Shown: positions 13,738 through 25,373, counted from the stretch's first letter. The stretch: DNA of 64,000 nt from Warburgia ugandensis (GCA_035236585.1 CP141130.1:31011501-31075500); one strand, 5' to 3'. Numbers and translations: made by a program. The notes: generated from the letters alone by a model not told the origin.

Positions 13738-15321
13738 TTATCCATGTTTTTTGGGCCTTCCCCTTTTAGAACCTTCTACTTGTATTGTCTCACTTCTTTT
13801 AATTGGTGCCGTTGTTGGTCTCCTATAAACATGTCCAAACAATCTAAGTCTAATCTCCCTCATCTTGTTACCTATTAGTGCTACCCCTAAATTTCCTTTA
13901 ATATTTTCGTTTCTAATTCTATCCTTTCTTGTCTTACCACTCATCCATCTCAACATCCTCATTTCTGCAACACTCATCCTATGACTATAGTGTTCCTTAA
14001 CTGCCCAACACTCTAATCCATAAAGCATGGCCAGCCTTATAGCCATCCTATAGAATTTTCCTTTTAGTTTGAGTGGCACCCGCCGATCACATAAAACTCT
14101 AGATGCACATGCCCATTTGTTCCAACCCGCTTGGATTCTCTGGGTAACCTCCCTCTCAGTCTCACCACTCTCATGGATCAATGATCCTAAGTACCGAAAG
14201 TGGTCTTTCACGGGGACTTCATGGTTATCAATCTTGAATGGTGTTCCACTCCTACTCTCCTTGCTGAAATTACATTTCATATATTCTATCTTAGTTCGGC
14301 TAATTTTAAATCCTTCAAATTCTAATGCTTCTCTCTATAACTCTAGCTTTATGTTTATACCCTCCATTGTCTCATCAAGTAGGACTATATTATCTGCAAA
14401 TAGCATGCACCAGGGAATCTCCTAATGCAGATGTTTTGTTAACTCATCCATAACTAATGTGAAGAGGTATGGACTCAATGTCGATCCTTGGTGCAATCCT
14501 ACAGTGATAGAAAAATCACCAGTCATGCCATTAGTGGTCTTAACATTTGTTACTACTCCCTCTTACATATCTTTAATTATGTCTATATACCCCTGATAAA
14601 CCCCTTTACCACTCAACACCCTCTAAATTAACTCTCTAGGGACTCGATCATAAGCTTTCTCTAAGTCGATAAAGACCATGTGTAGGTCTTTCCTACTCTC
14701 CCTATATTTCTCTACTAATTGTCTTAGTAAGAAAATGGCTTCCATGGTAGACCTCCTAGGCATGAAACTAAATTGATTCTCTGATACACTTGTCTCATGT
14801 CATAGCCTCTTCTCAATCACTCTTTCAAAAAGTTTCATGGTGTGGCTTATAAGTTTGATCCCTCGATAATTAGTGCAGCTCTGAATGTCTCCTTTATTCT
14901 TATAGATTGGTATAATAGAGCTTTTCCTACACTCATCAAGTATTTTTTTTGATTTTATAATCTTATTAAACAACTTGGTCAACCAAACTACTCCAATATC
15001 TCCCATATGCTTCCAAACCTCTATTGGTACACCATCAAGCCCCATGGCCTTTCTTGATTTCATCTTTTTCAAGGCCTCTTTTACTTCAAGTATTCTAATC
15101 CTACGTTTATATCTTTAATATCCAATGTTATTTAGATTTATATTATTTTCAATCCCTGTATTCTGAGAGCCAGTGTCATTTAACAATTTTTGAAAGTATG
15201 TTACCCACCTTTGTTTCATCTCATCATCTTTGGCTAATACCTTTTGATCATCGCTTTTAATACACCTAACATGATCTAAGTCCTTACCCTTCGATTCTCT
15301 TACTTTTGCAAGTTTAAACAC
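13738..15321 (-). pseudogene. RTE reverse transcriptase (copy B), broken
   Basis: Minus-strand frames at 15115-15321, 14800-15072 and 13738-14280, plus frames between them, follow RTE reverse transcriptase. KKMKSRKAMGLDGVPIEVWK precedes NYRGIKLISHTMKLFERVIE, which is the fingers/palm entry. The active-site box at 14389-14400 reads FADN where FADD is required, losing one catalytic aspartate. The C-terminal part continues VKDHFRYLGSLIHE, LYGLECWAVKEHY, AEMRMLRWMSG and GHVYRRP. Stop codons separate the blocks. In the live family the enzyme copies RNA into the nicked target; this copy cannot. Confidence 0.88.
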
Positions 15322-16084
15322 ATCTATCTCACCTTCTCTTGTTCCTAGACTATTATAGAGCTCATAATATGCTTTAAGTTTAGCCTCACTTACTATTCTC
15401 TTAGCAACGTTTTTAGCATTCTTATATTATTCATAGTTTTCATTATTTCTAATCTCTTGGCATGCTTTAAAACACATATGTTTTTCTTTAATAACTTTTT
15501 GCACTATTTCACTCCACCGCCATGTTTCCTTTACCTTTAGATACTCCTAAGATATCTTTTGCCACTTTCTTAATGGACTCAGCCATATTAGTCCACATGG
15601 TATTTACTTCTGTTTCATAGTTTCAATTTCCTTCTATCATCAACTTATTTTTGAATGAGGTTATTTTCTCTCCTTTTAAATTCTACCACTTAGTTTTTGG
15701 ATGTGTATTAAGCTCAGTTCTTTTACTCCATCTTTTAATATGGATATACATTACTATGAACCTATGTTGTGAGGTTAAACTCTCACTGGGTATCACCTTA
15801 CAATCCTTACATATAGATTGTTCATTATTCCTAAGTAGAAAAAAGTCTATTTGTCTTTTATAAAGTCCACTTTTAAAAGTTATTAAGTGTTCATCCCTCT
15901 TCTTAAAGAGTGTATTTGCAATGGACAGGTTATATGACAAAGTAAAATCGAAGATATTCTCTCCCATCTCATTTCGTTCACCTATACTATACCCTCCATG
16001 TATTCTATCATATCCTTCCTTATCTTTTCCTACATGGCCATTTAAGTCTGCTCCTATATATATCCCCTTAGTGTTGAGAATTTC
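15322..16084 (-). pseudogene. RTE endonuclease/RT linker (copy B)
   Basis: The middle of the RTE frame, now in several frames. The minus-strand peptide at 15683-15967 (MGENIFDFTLSYNLSIANT followed by LFKKRDEHLITFKSG) is the distal endonuclease part, and QIDFFLLRN follows. The same region in copy C is at 49592-49831. The last catalytic histidine region is not cleanly readable because of frameshifts. Confidence 0.75.
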
Positions 16085-16744
16085 TTACATGACTCCCTCC
16101 ATATCTTTCCAAAATTGTCTCTTGATAATATCTTGTAACCCTACTTGTGGTGCGTATGCACTTATAACATTTATAATTTGCTCTCCTAGAACAATTATTA
16201 TTATAATTCTATCACTAATTCTTTTAATGTCTATAACTTTATCCTTTAATTCCTTATCTACTATTATTCCTACGCCATTTCTGTTATTTTCCTTTCCTAC
16301 ATACCATAATTTATACCCACCTATTTCTCTAGCTTTAGCCCCTTTCCACTTGGTGTTTTGGATACAAGTGATATTGACTCTCCTATGTTTCATTGCGCCT
16401 ACTAACTCCAAACTCTTACCTGTCAATGTCCCTATATTCCATGTAGCGATGCAAATCTTATGTTCTAAAGATACCTTATTTACTATTGCCTTTCTCGACC
16501 TCCATGGTATGAACCCATGTCCACTTTTCACTACACTTGGGTTCTGATGCAGCGTGTTGCTTTCGAGGAGATGCTCTAGTAGCTCTTGCCTATTTTTCAC
16601 TATACCCAGGATCTGATGTAGTGCGTTGCTTCTGAGAGAACGCCCTATCAACCCTTGCCTATTTTTTACTGCACCCGGGATTCGATGCGGTGCGTCGCTT
16701 ATGGGGAACACCCTAGCTTGAGGGAATGTCAGTTTTTGATTCAT
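16085..16744 (-). pseudogene. RTE endonuclease and N-terminus (copy B)
   Basis: A 219-residue frame starting at 16744 (MNQKLTFPQA). Residues 16-84 are three copies of a 23-residue unit (S-x-A-x-H-x-I-P-G-x-V-K-N-R-Q-G type). From about residue 92 it enters the apurinic/apyrimidinic-type endonuclease: CIATWNIGTLTGK, then CIQNTKW, then GGYKLWYVGKENNRNGVGI and VISAYAPQVG. The motif normally reads QETK; here codon 16355-16357 gives Asn, so the metal-binding glutamate is lost. The same ATG and N-terminus are conserved in copy C (50611), which supports this start. The frame ends at a stop before the catalytic SDH motif. Confidence 0.85.
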
Positions 16745-16770
16745 GTCATGTTGGGGTTGCTATAGTTTTA

Positions 16771-17005
16771 AAAAGCTGAAGATGATTTCATTTGTTCCTT
16801 ACAAGCTAATATACAAATGCATATTCATTGTAAGTAGATAAGCAATAATGAAATCATCTTCAGCTTCACCCTTGCCTGTTGGCTATCTGACACAAGGGTG
16901 GCCATATTTTAAGAAGCTGGAGATGATTTTCATTTCTTCCTCACAAATTAATATACAAATGCATATTCAATTGTAAGAAAGAAATAATAAAATCATCTTC
17001 AACCT
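16771..17005. repeat. duplicated hairpin at the RTE 5' end
   Basis: Unit 1 has perfect 20-bp inverted arms (AAGCTGAAGATGATTTCATT at 16773-16792 and its complement at 16847-16866) enclosing an inner, partly paired stretch centred on ATGCAT. Unit 2 repeats the arrangement with arms at 16915-16930 and 16989-17005. The hairpin also occurs once, in the same place, in copy C (50636-50749). Confidence 0.85.
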
Positions 17006-17079
17006 CCCCCTTGCTGGCTAGCACCTGATGCAAGACCCTCCTCCTTTTTCATCCTGGCTTGGGACTTGCATTGGTGGAG

Positions 17080-17100
17080 TTAAAATTTTACAAATGAAGT
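17080..17100. repeat. target-site duplication of the RTE, right copy
   Basis: Exact 21-bp match to 13594-13614; it marks the 5' boundary of the LINE at 17079. Confidence 0.93.
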
Positions 17101-20100
17101 GAGGGGTCAGAATGGATAACCTTGTTGAAGAAGTGACAGTAATTGCTAGCAGCAATCTTCATTTGTAGATCCTTGAGGATTTCTTTAGGGGTGCGAATTA
17201 TGACACCCCCTCCACTTGACTTTATCCGATAATGTGCAAGAGGAGCTCAAAAACATGGGTGGTCAGCCCACCACATGGAGCTTGACTCCCTATAGTGGTA
17301 CAACGAAGCCAAAGAAGAGTAAGAAGATAAGGAAAAAGAAGGGAGAGGGAGAGTCTGGGGGGGGAACCCATTACCGCTATTGGTCACCCACTTCCCTTCT
17401 ACCATTGACATTGGTGAAGTGAAGAACAAGGGTTTCCCTCTGGGGAAAGGGGTTGAATGAAGGAAATAGAACAAGGATCAATGATCTAAGCCATTAATCC
17501 TCTTCATCATCTCCAAATCCTTGTGAAATCTTGAGGATTGGTGAACAAATGACCCTACAATTGTGGATAAATCATAACCTAGTGACAAAGATGGCTTTTG
17601 ACATTTTTTTACTCAATAAAGATGAAAGCATGTTAAATAATAGTGGGAACTCAGGTAAATCATTTATCTGTGTTTTCTACTAGTTATTTTCGTATTTCTT
17701 AAAAAAAATTTACATTATGTATTGTTTTCTAGTCATCTTCTCCTACGATGGTGAGCATTTTATGATAGCTATTAGATGGCAAAAAACTCATCTTTGGTTC
17801 ATTTTTGCTCAATCTACTCACCCTTGTCAATAAAAGTCTAATTAGGGATCACCTAACTATTAAAATTTTGATCCAAATATGGATCATGATTATAAATCCA
17901 TGATCTATAAATTCAACCATTGGAAACACGATCAAATAGTAGACCTACAAACTGAATAGATTGAATGATATTTCAAAAGTGTATTAACTATTTAAGTCCA
18001 ATCTAACCTTTCAAAATCAAATTGTTGATGATCTATAGTTCAAATATTGATCAGACCATTGATCTATGAGATCTAATGAGTTTACCACATAGCTCCATAA
18101 CATCAATAACATCAGGAAAAGAATTCTAACCCCTGACTTATTGTATAGAGCTAAAAGCTTTCGACTAGGCAAGCCCTAAGATCAGTGGTTGACTCATTAG
18201 ATTGAGAGTGACCCTAACATGTGATTTGAAACATGGATTTGCAAGATCTAAACATATAAATTAGCAAATCTAAGTGATTTGTAGGTTGGATGATGCATCA
18301 AGAGTCTCCAATGTTCAATTCAGGATTTTTCATATTGATCTATAATCTTAATATGATGCATTATCTAAGTCTCAAATATGCATATGAATTTACTATGTGT
18401 CATTTAGATTTGATGCACAATTGGCATTAATGAATACTACACTATAATTTTTATTGTACTAGATTGTATATTAGGTTTAGAATATGATCTGTATATTTGG
18501 ACTTCAAGATGACATAAAATACAAGTATCAAATGCTAACTAAAGAGATGCAAGTGGATTTCAAAAATCTTCCCATGAGGTGGGTTGTTTTGACATCTTTA
18601 AATAACCTGTATATTCTAATTATGATAGATTATTGGTCTAATCAAATAACATATATTTAGTCAAATATATTTCATGTATGTGTTTTGATGAATTGATAAA
18701 TGACATGGTTACAAATTGAAAATGCATTGCATTTTATGGGTGAAATAGATGACAAATATTCTTTTTTTTTTTTATGATGGTTTTGGATTATTAATATGAT
18801 GCATGAAAATTATTTGAGATATATGATTTTCAATGATAAAGAGATGGAATCACTATTTATATTAAAAATGTGAATGATGGTTTATTAAGTGAATCACATT
18901 GCAACATAAAATTCAAGGTATAAAAAACATAGGAGACTTTGCCAAATTTTTGGTAGAATTGAATGGTTCATTTTGTTGTTAAATCTTTGGTTTAGAATTA
19001 TTAACACTTGCTTTTTTATTGGCATTTCTTGGCTTTGGTTTTCATGTTGTTTTGATGTGAATAATGATTTGACACATGATTTGTATTTCAATGCATGATT
19101 TGTCTTCTTATATGTAATCAAAGTTTGATTTATGATTTGTACTTGTGGGTAACCAATAAGGGTGACCAATGAGGATGAGTGGAGAGCTACTAGTAGGCTT
19201 CTAAGTGCCCACAACACAGTCGTGGTTTGGCTGAGATGATTGTGAAATGTTTTTACATGCATGATTTGATTTGTGATTTGTATTTTGGCATGAATTTGTC
19301 TATGATGAGCTAATATGCTCTGATATTGATTTGGCATGGAAATGCCTATTGGTGAGCTAATATGAGCTAATGTTAATTTGAGATGTATTTGCTTGTTATT
19401 GAATCGTGAAGTTATTTCAATGTTTTGTTACTTTATTATTGATTTATATATATTGATGGCATGGATTTTTCTTCTCATGGATATATTGTGATTTTACCTA
19501 TAACATGGATAGATTTAATCCTAGATGGGATTTATTTATGCTAATCATGTTACATGTGCTTATGATATGTTATAAGTTGGCTTGGCATGAATTTGACTAC
19601 TTTATGAGCTGGTATATTATGAGATGATAAGACTTGGAACTTCTTGGATTCAACTATAATAATGTGTTGAAGGTTTAGGACTCTATGAATGTATTATATT
19701 CTTTAGAATGAATCTATAAACATTCTAGATTTTCATTTTTATTTGGCTTCATATAAAGTACCAAATTATATGTTCAAAACACTTACTAAGCCCACACTTG
19801 TTGTGATATTGTAAACAGGTTTGAAGAAATTGACTTGAAGGATAAGCAGTTTAAGCTAGAAGGAACCTTGGATGAGGATAACTGTAACGTGAGACTGTGT
19901 TAACTATGTAAGTATATGACTTCTATTTGATCTTTCTGGACATATATGCAAATGCATTTATATAGTTAGACTATGAGCTATGACTAGATAAATTCTCAGT
20001 AACATTAAATATAAATTCATGGCATTTCAGAACTTCTGAAATGTGTTTTATTCAACTAAGATAACACTTGGGGTTTTATGAAAAATCTCTTCAAAGAAAA

Positions 20101-20165
20101 TATTTTTGCTATTTGGATTTCAAAAATGAAGAAAAATTCATTTAAGAACTAGGATTTTCATAATC

Positions 20166-20833
20166 AGATTCAAGAGCATCTAAAGCTTCTACTCAAGTAT
20201 GCAACTTCAAGATTCCTAACTAATTCTTTCTATCTTTTGATTTATAAAAATGTCTTCTATCTTTTATATTTGTTTTGAATGTTATTGAGAGAAAACACTT
20301 TTCTTTATATTACTGTTATATTTTGAGAGAGTGCAATAGCTATGTTGTCTCGAACAATTTTTCAAGTATTTGTGAAAGGCTGAGTTGATGCAAGTGCTCG
20401 AGTATTTTGTTTGTGTCTAGCACAGTGCCAACTAGTATGTAAGATCATGCACAGAGTTAGTGGAAGCTAAAGGTAGGAAATACCTTGAGTGAGTAAAAGC
20501 AAGTACCTTGGTTGGCTAGGCATACCACTATAAAATCTTCATGTGTATCTTCTTCTTATATGCCAAAAAACTTGTCATTATTTGGAGCATGAACTTGTAA
20601 AAATCTTTTCAAATTTTATTTTTCCTCAATTCATCCCCTCCCAAGTCACTCTTTTTACCTCACACTATTTAGGCTTTTGGTAGGAAAATGTGAACTATTA
20701 TTTTTCATAAATTATAGTGTGCCAATGGAATATAAGTTTGCTATGGGGCCAAAGCAACTTTAATCCACCACTAGAAAAAGTATTTTTATTGGTTAATAAA
20801 ATGAATCAAAACACTTAGACAAGCCATAAATAG
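20166..20833 (+). mobile_element. possible copia LTR 3' end fragment
   Basis: Wording typical of long copia (SIRE-like) LTRs occurs here: GTACCTTGGTTGGC near 20500 and CAATTCATCCCCTCCCAAGT near 20630. A second example of the same type of ending is at 59640-59690 (CTAATTCACTCCCCCTCTTG). There is no coding sequence. The assignment is by resemblance only. The stretch directly precedes the gypsy element at 20834. Confidence 0.35.
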
Positions 20834-21360
20834 TGTAACATCCCTAATTATTAAGTATGATATCAAGTAAATTTTGGATTATATTAAATCATGATAAAAA
20901 GTGAATATGGAACCTTTGATTTTTGGATTTTTAGAAAATAAAATATTATAAATATCAAATCAAGTTTTAAGACATACATATTTGGATTATACTTCGGAAA
21001 ACAATTCCAACAACACTAAGTTTGCTAAAATCAGAGTTCAGATGAATATATTGTGATTTTTCTCGCTAAGGTTAATTTGAAAATTTTACTAAGTGAACCC
21101 CAATCATAGAAATATGTGTTCAACAACTAAGAGACTTTAAAAATTCATTATTGGTGGAATGCACTCTTTTTTACTAAAATTATGACATTTAGAATAATGA
21201 AAACATCATAATTATATATTTAATCTTAATTAAAAAGAAATAATTAAAATACTTCAATGAGGTGCCATAATTGATATTGGCACCCCCTCCCCATTTAAGT
21301 GAAACCGAAATAGACCAAATGGTTTGGTCTCCTGAACCCGACACATAGACAGAAACCTGA

Positions 21361-21440
21361 TGTAGGAAGATAGAAAGAAAGAGAGAGGAGGAGGAAGAAG
21401 AAGAAGAAGAAGAAGAAGAAGAAGAGAGAGGGGGGAGGAG
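21361..21440. repeat. GAA/GA-rich microsatellite in the 5' LTR
   Basis: A tract of mixed GAAA, GA and about nine GAA units. The matching place in the 3' LTR (25906-25960) is a GAAA-dominated tract, so the two LTRs have drifted by slippage since insertion. Confidence 0.9.
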
Positions 21441-22172
21441 GATGGAAGGAGGCCCTGCTCACAAGAAAAGGCAGACCACGCAGGGGAAAGTGGAGGCTTT
21501 TGGGTTACCTGGAAAGTGAACCTCACTGATAACCACAACTCCTTGAATTATTGATCCAAGCCATTCACTTTCCTCTGCATAGAGAAAGAAGTAAAACCCC
21601 TTTGATTCCATAGCCATCTGAGGAGGAATGATGCAAGTTCGAAGGGGGAATGGTGCGTACAGGAACAATCACCAAAAAATTCAATGAATCGCATCTTCAG
21701 CTACGATTGGAGATTGTAATTACCACACAAGTGGGCTCTTATACAATTTCTCCATTTTTTGTTCAATTTGTTTATAGAAAGTAGAAAAAACTAGGGTTTC
21801 TGTTGGGACATAAACAATCCATCCTTAAGGCTTGATTAGACTGTTGATCACTTCCCTAATTAAAGGATACGGATTGTTAGGAGCTCTAATCATCATATCT
21901 AATTTTCATACATCCATGTACAACTCAGACAGGGATGGTCCGATTCCTAAGCCTGATCCATTGATGGAGGAAGATCCAACCATTCATCTCATTACTGTAC
22001 AACGGATAGGGATTGACAGAAACTCTAATCAACCTACATAAGTATTGATTTTCCATCTGAAGATCTGATATTTATGATTTAGGCCGTAAATTGCATTGAA
22101 TTTTTAAAATTAGAATCAAATGTTTACAATTTTGGAAAATTATGCTGATCCAAGGTTGTAGGTGATATATTG

Positions 22173-22200
<28 letters not shown>
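22173..22200. repeat. (AC)14 microsatellite
   Basis: Twenty-eight bases of AC repeat in the 5' LTR. The 3' LTR has only about six units at the matching site (28567-28579). Confidence 0.97.
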
Positions 22201-22204
<4 letters not shown>

Positions 22205-22870
22205 ATATGATGCATGTGGCCATGTCATTTAACAATCAGAAAACCTTTCTTCAAATCATTATACGTGTGTGCCTTGATTTTGGTTTTATAATATTGGCTT
22301 ATCTATTGAGTATGTTGTATACTCATCCTATCATTTTTATCACAGGTTAGCCCAAAAATAATTAGAAAAGCGATTGAGATTCTAAGAAGACCATTTGTTG
22401 ATTAAAGTGGATAAGTAGTGAAATAATCTAGAGTTTCATTAAGAAATTCAAATTATGTTGACTATTAGGTGATATTTTGACCTTATATGTGATTTAAATT
22501 ATAATTAGGTTGTGTCTGATAAGTCCTAGGAGCATTAAATGTATTTAAAAAGGAGACAGAGTCTCCAATCATGTTTTAAAAATTCAAATGAATGTTTATC
22601 AAGTACTTTGCATCACATGCATTAAATGTCTTATGTCCGAAAAACAGAGGAAACTCTATTGGATTTTTGTAGAAATGTAGTGGCCATTTCACTAAAAATT
22701 CATGTTTTAAGAAAAAGAAAAATGACACTCGGGTTTTTTATGATTGAATTTAAAAGAGAAAGATTCTTCCATTGTTATTTGATTTCCTAAAATGGTTTTC
22801 TATAGAGACCAATCTCATTGCATGGATGTCCTTTATATTTAAAAAGTGTTTTAAAAACTCGGGTTGTACA

Positions 22871-22890
22871 ATTATATCAAAGTCTAGATT
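22871..22890 (+). promoter_or_regulatory. primer-binding site, initiator Met-tRNA type (degenerate)
   Basis: Directly after the LTR end, ATTATATCAAAGTCTAG resembles the plant consensus TTGGTATCAGAGCCTAG with several G-to-A and C-to-T changes. It is where minus-strand cDNA synthesis would be primed. The position immediately next to the LTR supports it. Confidence 0.65.
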
Positions 22891-23086
22891 CACGTCATTC
22901 ACAGCCAATTACAAATGAAAAAACATGATAGTCATCAGTGTTCAGAGAAATTTATGTTCTAGTGTAAGTAATTAGACATAATACTTACATAGGATTAGTG
23001 TAATTTGAAAATAGATGTCACATTCAAGATAGGGTAACTAGAGTATAAGTACTCGCTTAGAGTTGTGTATATGTGAAATTGTAGAA

Positions 23087-24130
23087 ATGCCACATGGGAG
23101 GAGTAGATGTTCGACTCCTAGGAATAAGAATAATCCAACCAATTCCTCTGAATAAGGAACTCTAGTAGTTGAGACCGTCCAGACGTTCATCCAACATGTA
23201 GGCCAGTTTTTCCAAAACCAGCCACAAGGAGAAACAATAACTAGAATAATGGAATCATATAAAGCTAATGAAAGAGCAGAAGCTCAATTAGAAAGTTCAA
23301 GAAGCTGGCTCCATCATTCTTTGGAGGATGAATCTTACTTAGTAGAGAAGTGGATTTTTGGAGTACGGAAGGTCAGGAAAGCAACGAAAATTTCAAAAAA
23401 TAGAAAGGCAGTAATGGCTACCTTTGTCTTGACAAGAGAAGCAACCTTTTGGTGGGAAATAGCCAGTGAGTAAATTTTGAAGGAAAAGATGTCATTCCTT
23501 AGGAAGAATTTAAATCTATCTTTTACAAAAAGTATTTCCCAAGACATGTGCAAAAAGAAAAGGAGAAGGAATTCATGAATTTGGAGTAAGGAAATTCTAT
23601 GGTAACACAATATGAGAAAAAAATTACTTGTCTTTGTAGATTTGCACCCACGGTATGTACCATACAGGCCAAGGCTGTAGAGAAATTTGTTGACGGATTA
23701 AACCCTAGTTTGAGAAAGAGTTATGGGCTTTCAACTCGATATTATGGCAAAGGCAATAGAGTTGGCTTCCCTTTTTGAGAAGGATTATCAGAGGACATTG
23801 GAAGATAGACATAAATGGAAAAAGGATACCAGTAGAAGTGGGTATTTCAACAAAAGAAAATGACCAATATAGTCCTCAAGACCCCATTATCCACAGAAGT
23901 GGTCATTTGACAACAGGAATAGGGCACTAGTACATGAAACATGCTCACAATACAAAAAATATCATCCACACAGATAGTGCAATAGCATCAACTGCTAAAC
24001 TTGTAGAAAGATGGGACAGATTGCCATGCACTGTCCAAAGAAAGAGAAAGAAGAAGAACCTCAAAGGAATAAGAACCTCGAAACCAAGGTTGTGTACTTG
24101 CACAGACACTAGATGCAGAGATAAAAGGTA
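23087..24130 (+). pseudogene. gag (capsid and nucleocapsid) of the gypsy element
   Basis: From an ATG at 23087 (MPHGRSRCSTPRN, then an in-frame stop), the frame continues through VETVQTFIQHVGQFF and VEKWIFGVRKV to ATFVLTREATFWWE at about 23430-23465, which is the hallmark of the plant gypsy retrotransposon gag domain. After a frame change come KYFPRHVQKEKEKEF, QYEKKITCLCRFAP and KFVDGLNPSLRKSYG. A zinc knuckle at about 23984-24042 reads TCRKMGQIAMHCP: the histidine of the C-C-H-C set is Gln and a stop replaces the residue before TC. Gag would package element RNA; this copy is dead. Confidence 0.85.
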
Positions 24131-24299
24131 GACTTCATATACATATAACATACCTGTTAAGATACCATTAGATATGAATTCTACACATTCTTTCATATCT
24201 TATGAACTTACATAAAATGTAGATAGTATATGTATAATTTAGTATTCTGTATTGCATTCTAACATGATTAGGTGAACTAAATTACACGAAGATATTTAT

Positions 24300-24420
24300 A
24301 ACAAGTTTTAGTTATGATTGGAGAGACAAAAATAGAGGCCAACTTAATCTTTTTGAAATGTTTTGAAAACTTCTATATTATTTCAGGAATGGATTGGTTT
24401 ATTATACAGTTAATGATCAC
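24300..24420 (+). pseudogene. gypsy protease tail
   Basis: The frame ANLIFLKCFENFYIISGMDW matches the end of plant gypsy aspartic protease (normally F-D-V-I-L-G-M-D-W-L). The catalytic D-S/T-G triad should lie just upstream but is not readable. Between here and 25340, where RT, RNase H and integrase should stand, I see only short A+T-rich frames and no motif. Confidence 0.65.
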
Positions 24421-25339
24421 AATGGGGATATAAGAGTTGCTTTTGATGATATAAAGAAGTAGTGATGTATTTTAAACTAAGTTAAGGTTGTAAATGAGAA
24501 CATGTTACTTATGTTGAGAAGACGGATAGACACTTTACTAAGGAATGTGAGATTCTATTTACTAAAGTTGAAATTTTGTAGTCTGTAGCAATTCCTTAAG
24601 AAAAGGATCAGGAATTATATGTATACAATGGTGTTCCTAAAAAGTAGAAGCTACTATAGGAAATGGAGTACAAGTCACCGAAAACAAATCAATAAAATCT
24701 ATGTGTGAAAAACTTTCATCATTAATGTAAAGAGATATGAATAAACTTAATTTACTTTAACAGCTTTAAAAATTCCTTGAGAAAAACATGTAAAGTGAGA
24801 TGAGATACGATGGGATGAATTTAATTATGAGTTTAACTACTTTTGGAACTTTTACCAGCAATGAGTAGGTTAATCTTAAATTGAATATTTTAATAATAAA
24901 TAGATAATATGGAGGTAGACAAGAGAATAAGAGATTGTCCTGCATTGTGAATGGAAAATAAAATACAAGAAATAAGGAGATTATAAAAGAACAACAAGTA
25001 ATTCAGCATACAAAATGATTATTGGGAAAGTGTGAAGTAGGTTATACTGCACATGATTGAGGGATGATTGTTGTGATCTAACCTTAAAGATTTGAAGATA
25101 TTATTTATATGAACTAAAATTACATTATAATATTGAGAAATTAGCAAGTAAAGGCTGAGTATTAGAGTGCACAACAAAAGTTGTACTTTATTTTTAAAAG
25201 CAAATAGAAAAGTTATGCAAATAAGCTGAGCAAATAAAGTTTGAAGTTGGGAATAATATACTTTTAAGTAGTTATAAGAACTTAAATTTATGATGAACTA
25301 TGGATTTTTGGAATTGGTTGAAAGATAACATGAAAAGAA

Positions 25340-25373
25340 TTTTAAGGACGAAATTCCTCTAAGGGTGGAAGTA
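25340..25373 (+). promoter_or_regulatory. polypurine tract and end of internal region
   Basis: TTTTAAGGACGAAATTCC is followed by TCTAAGGGTGGAAGTA and then the 3' LTR start TGTAACA at 25374. This closing arrangement (F-x-D-E-I coding remnant, then purine tract) is usual in chromoviruses and marks plus-strand priming. Confidence 0.85.

Larger units (their letters stand above)
13615..17079 (-). mobile_element. RTE-clade LINE, near full length (copy B)
   Basis: A 3.47-kb non-LTR retrotransposon on the minus strand, bounded by a perfect 21-bp target duplication. Its 3' end (at 13615) is a short (TGA)n-type tail, seen on the plus strand as CATCATCATCAAG, as expected for RTE elements, which end in short tandem repeats instead of poly(A). 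It has one reading frame with an N-terminal 23-residue repeat, an apurinic-type endonuclease and a reverse transcriptase, all broken by stops and frameshifts. Upstream of the frame lies a duplicated hairpin (16771-17005). It inserted into a gypsy LTR, so it is younger than that element. Confidence 0.9.
13189..20165 (+). mobile_element. gypsy 3' LTR, interrupted by an RTE LINE
   Basis: The LTR starts TGTCACA right after a polypurine-like tract. It runs 13189-13614, is interrupted by the RTE insertion (13615-17079) and the extra copy of the target site, and resumes at 17101. The second part includes CCACTTGACTTTATCC, CCACCACATGGAGCT and a long A+T-rich body. Its late part (about 19785-19990) is homologous to 42345-42545. 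The exact 3' end is not clear; typical LTR-end wording fades near 20165. No gene is present; the 147-residue minus-strand frame at 18894-19337 lies inside the LTR body and has no motif. Confidence 0.65.
20834..22870 (+). repeat. 5' LTR of the gypsy element (2.04 kb, internally deleted)
   Basis: It starts TGTAACATCC and ends GGGTTGTACA. It aligns with the 3' LTR except that about 2.0 kb present there (about 26566-28557) is missing at around 22155, where CTGATCCAAG runs straight into GTTGTAGGTGATA. It also contains a GAA-rich tract (21361-21432) and (AC)14 (22173-22200). Confidence 0.85.

Noticed and set aside
15921-16547. 208-residue plus-strand open frame
   Set aside because: It lies antisense to the RTE endonuclease; the minus-strand frame has clear motifs and this one none.
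18894-19337. 147-residue minus-strand open frame
   Set aside because: It is inside the body of a gypsy LTR and has no motif.
20764-20785. CACTAGAAAAAGT as a second CACTA terminus
   Set aside because: No matching partner terminus or target duplication was found nearby.
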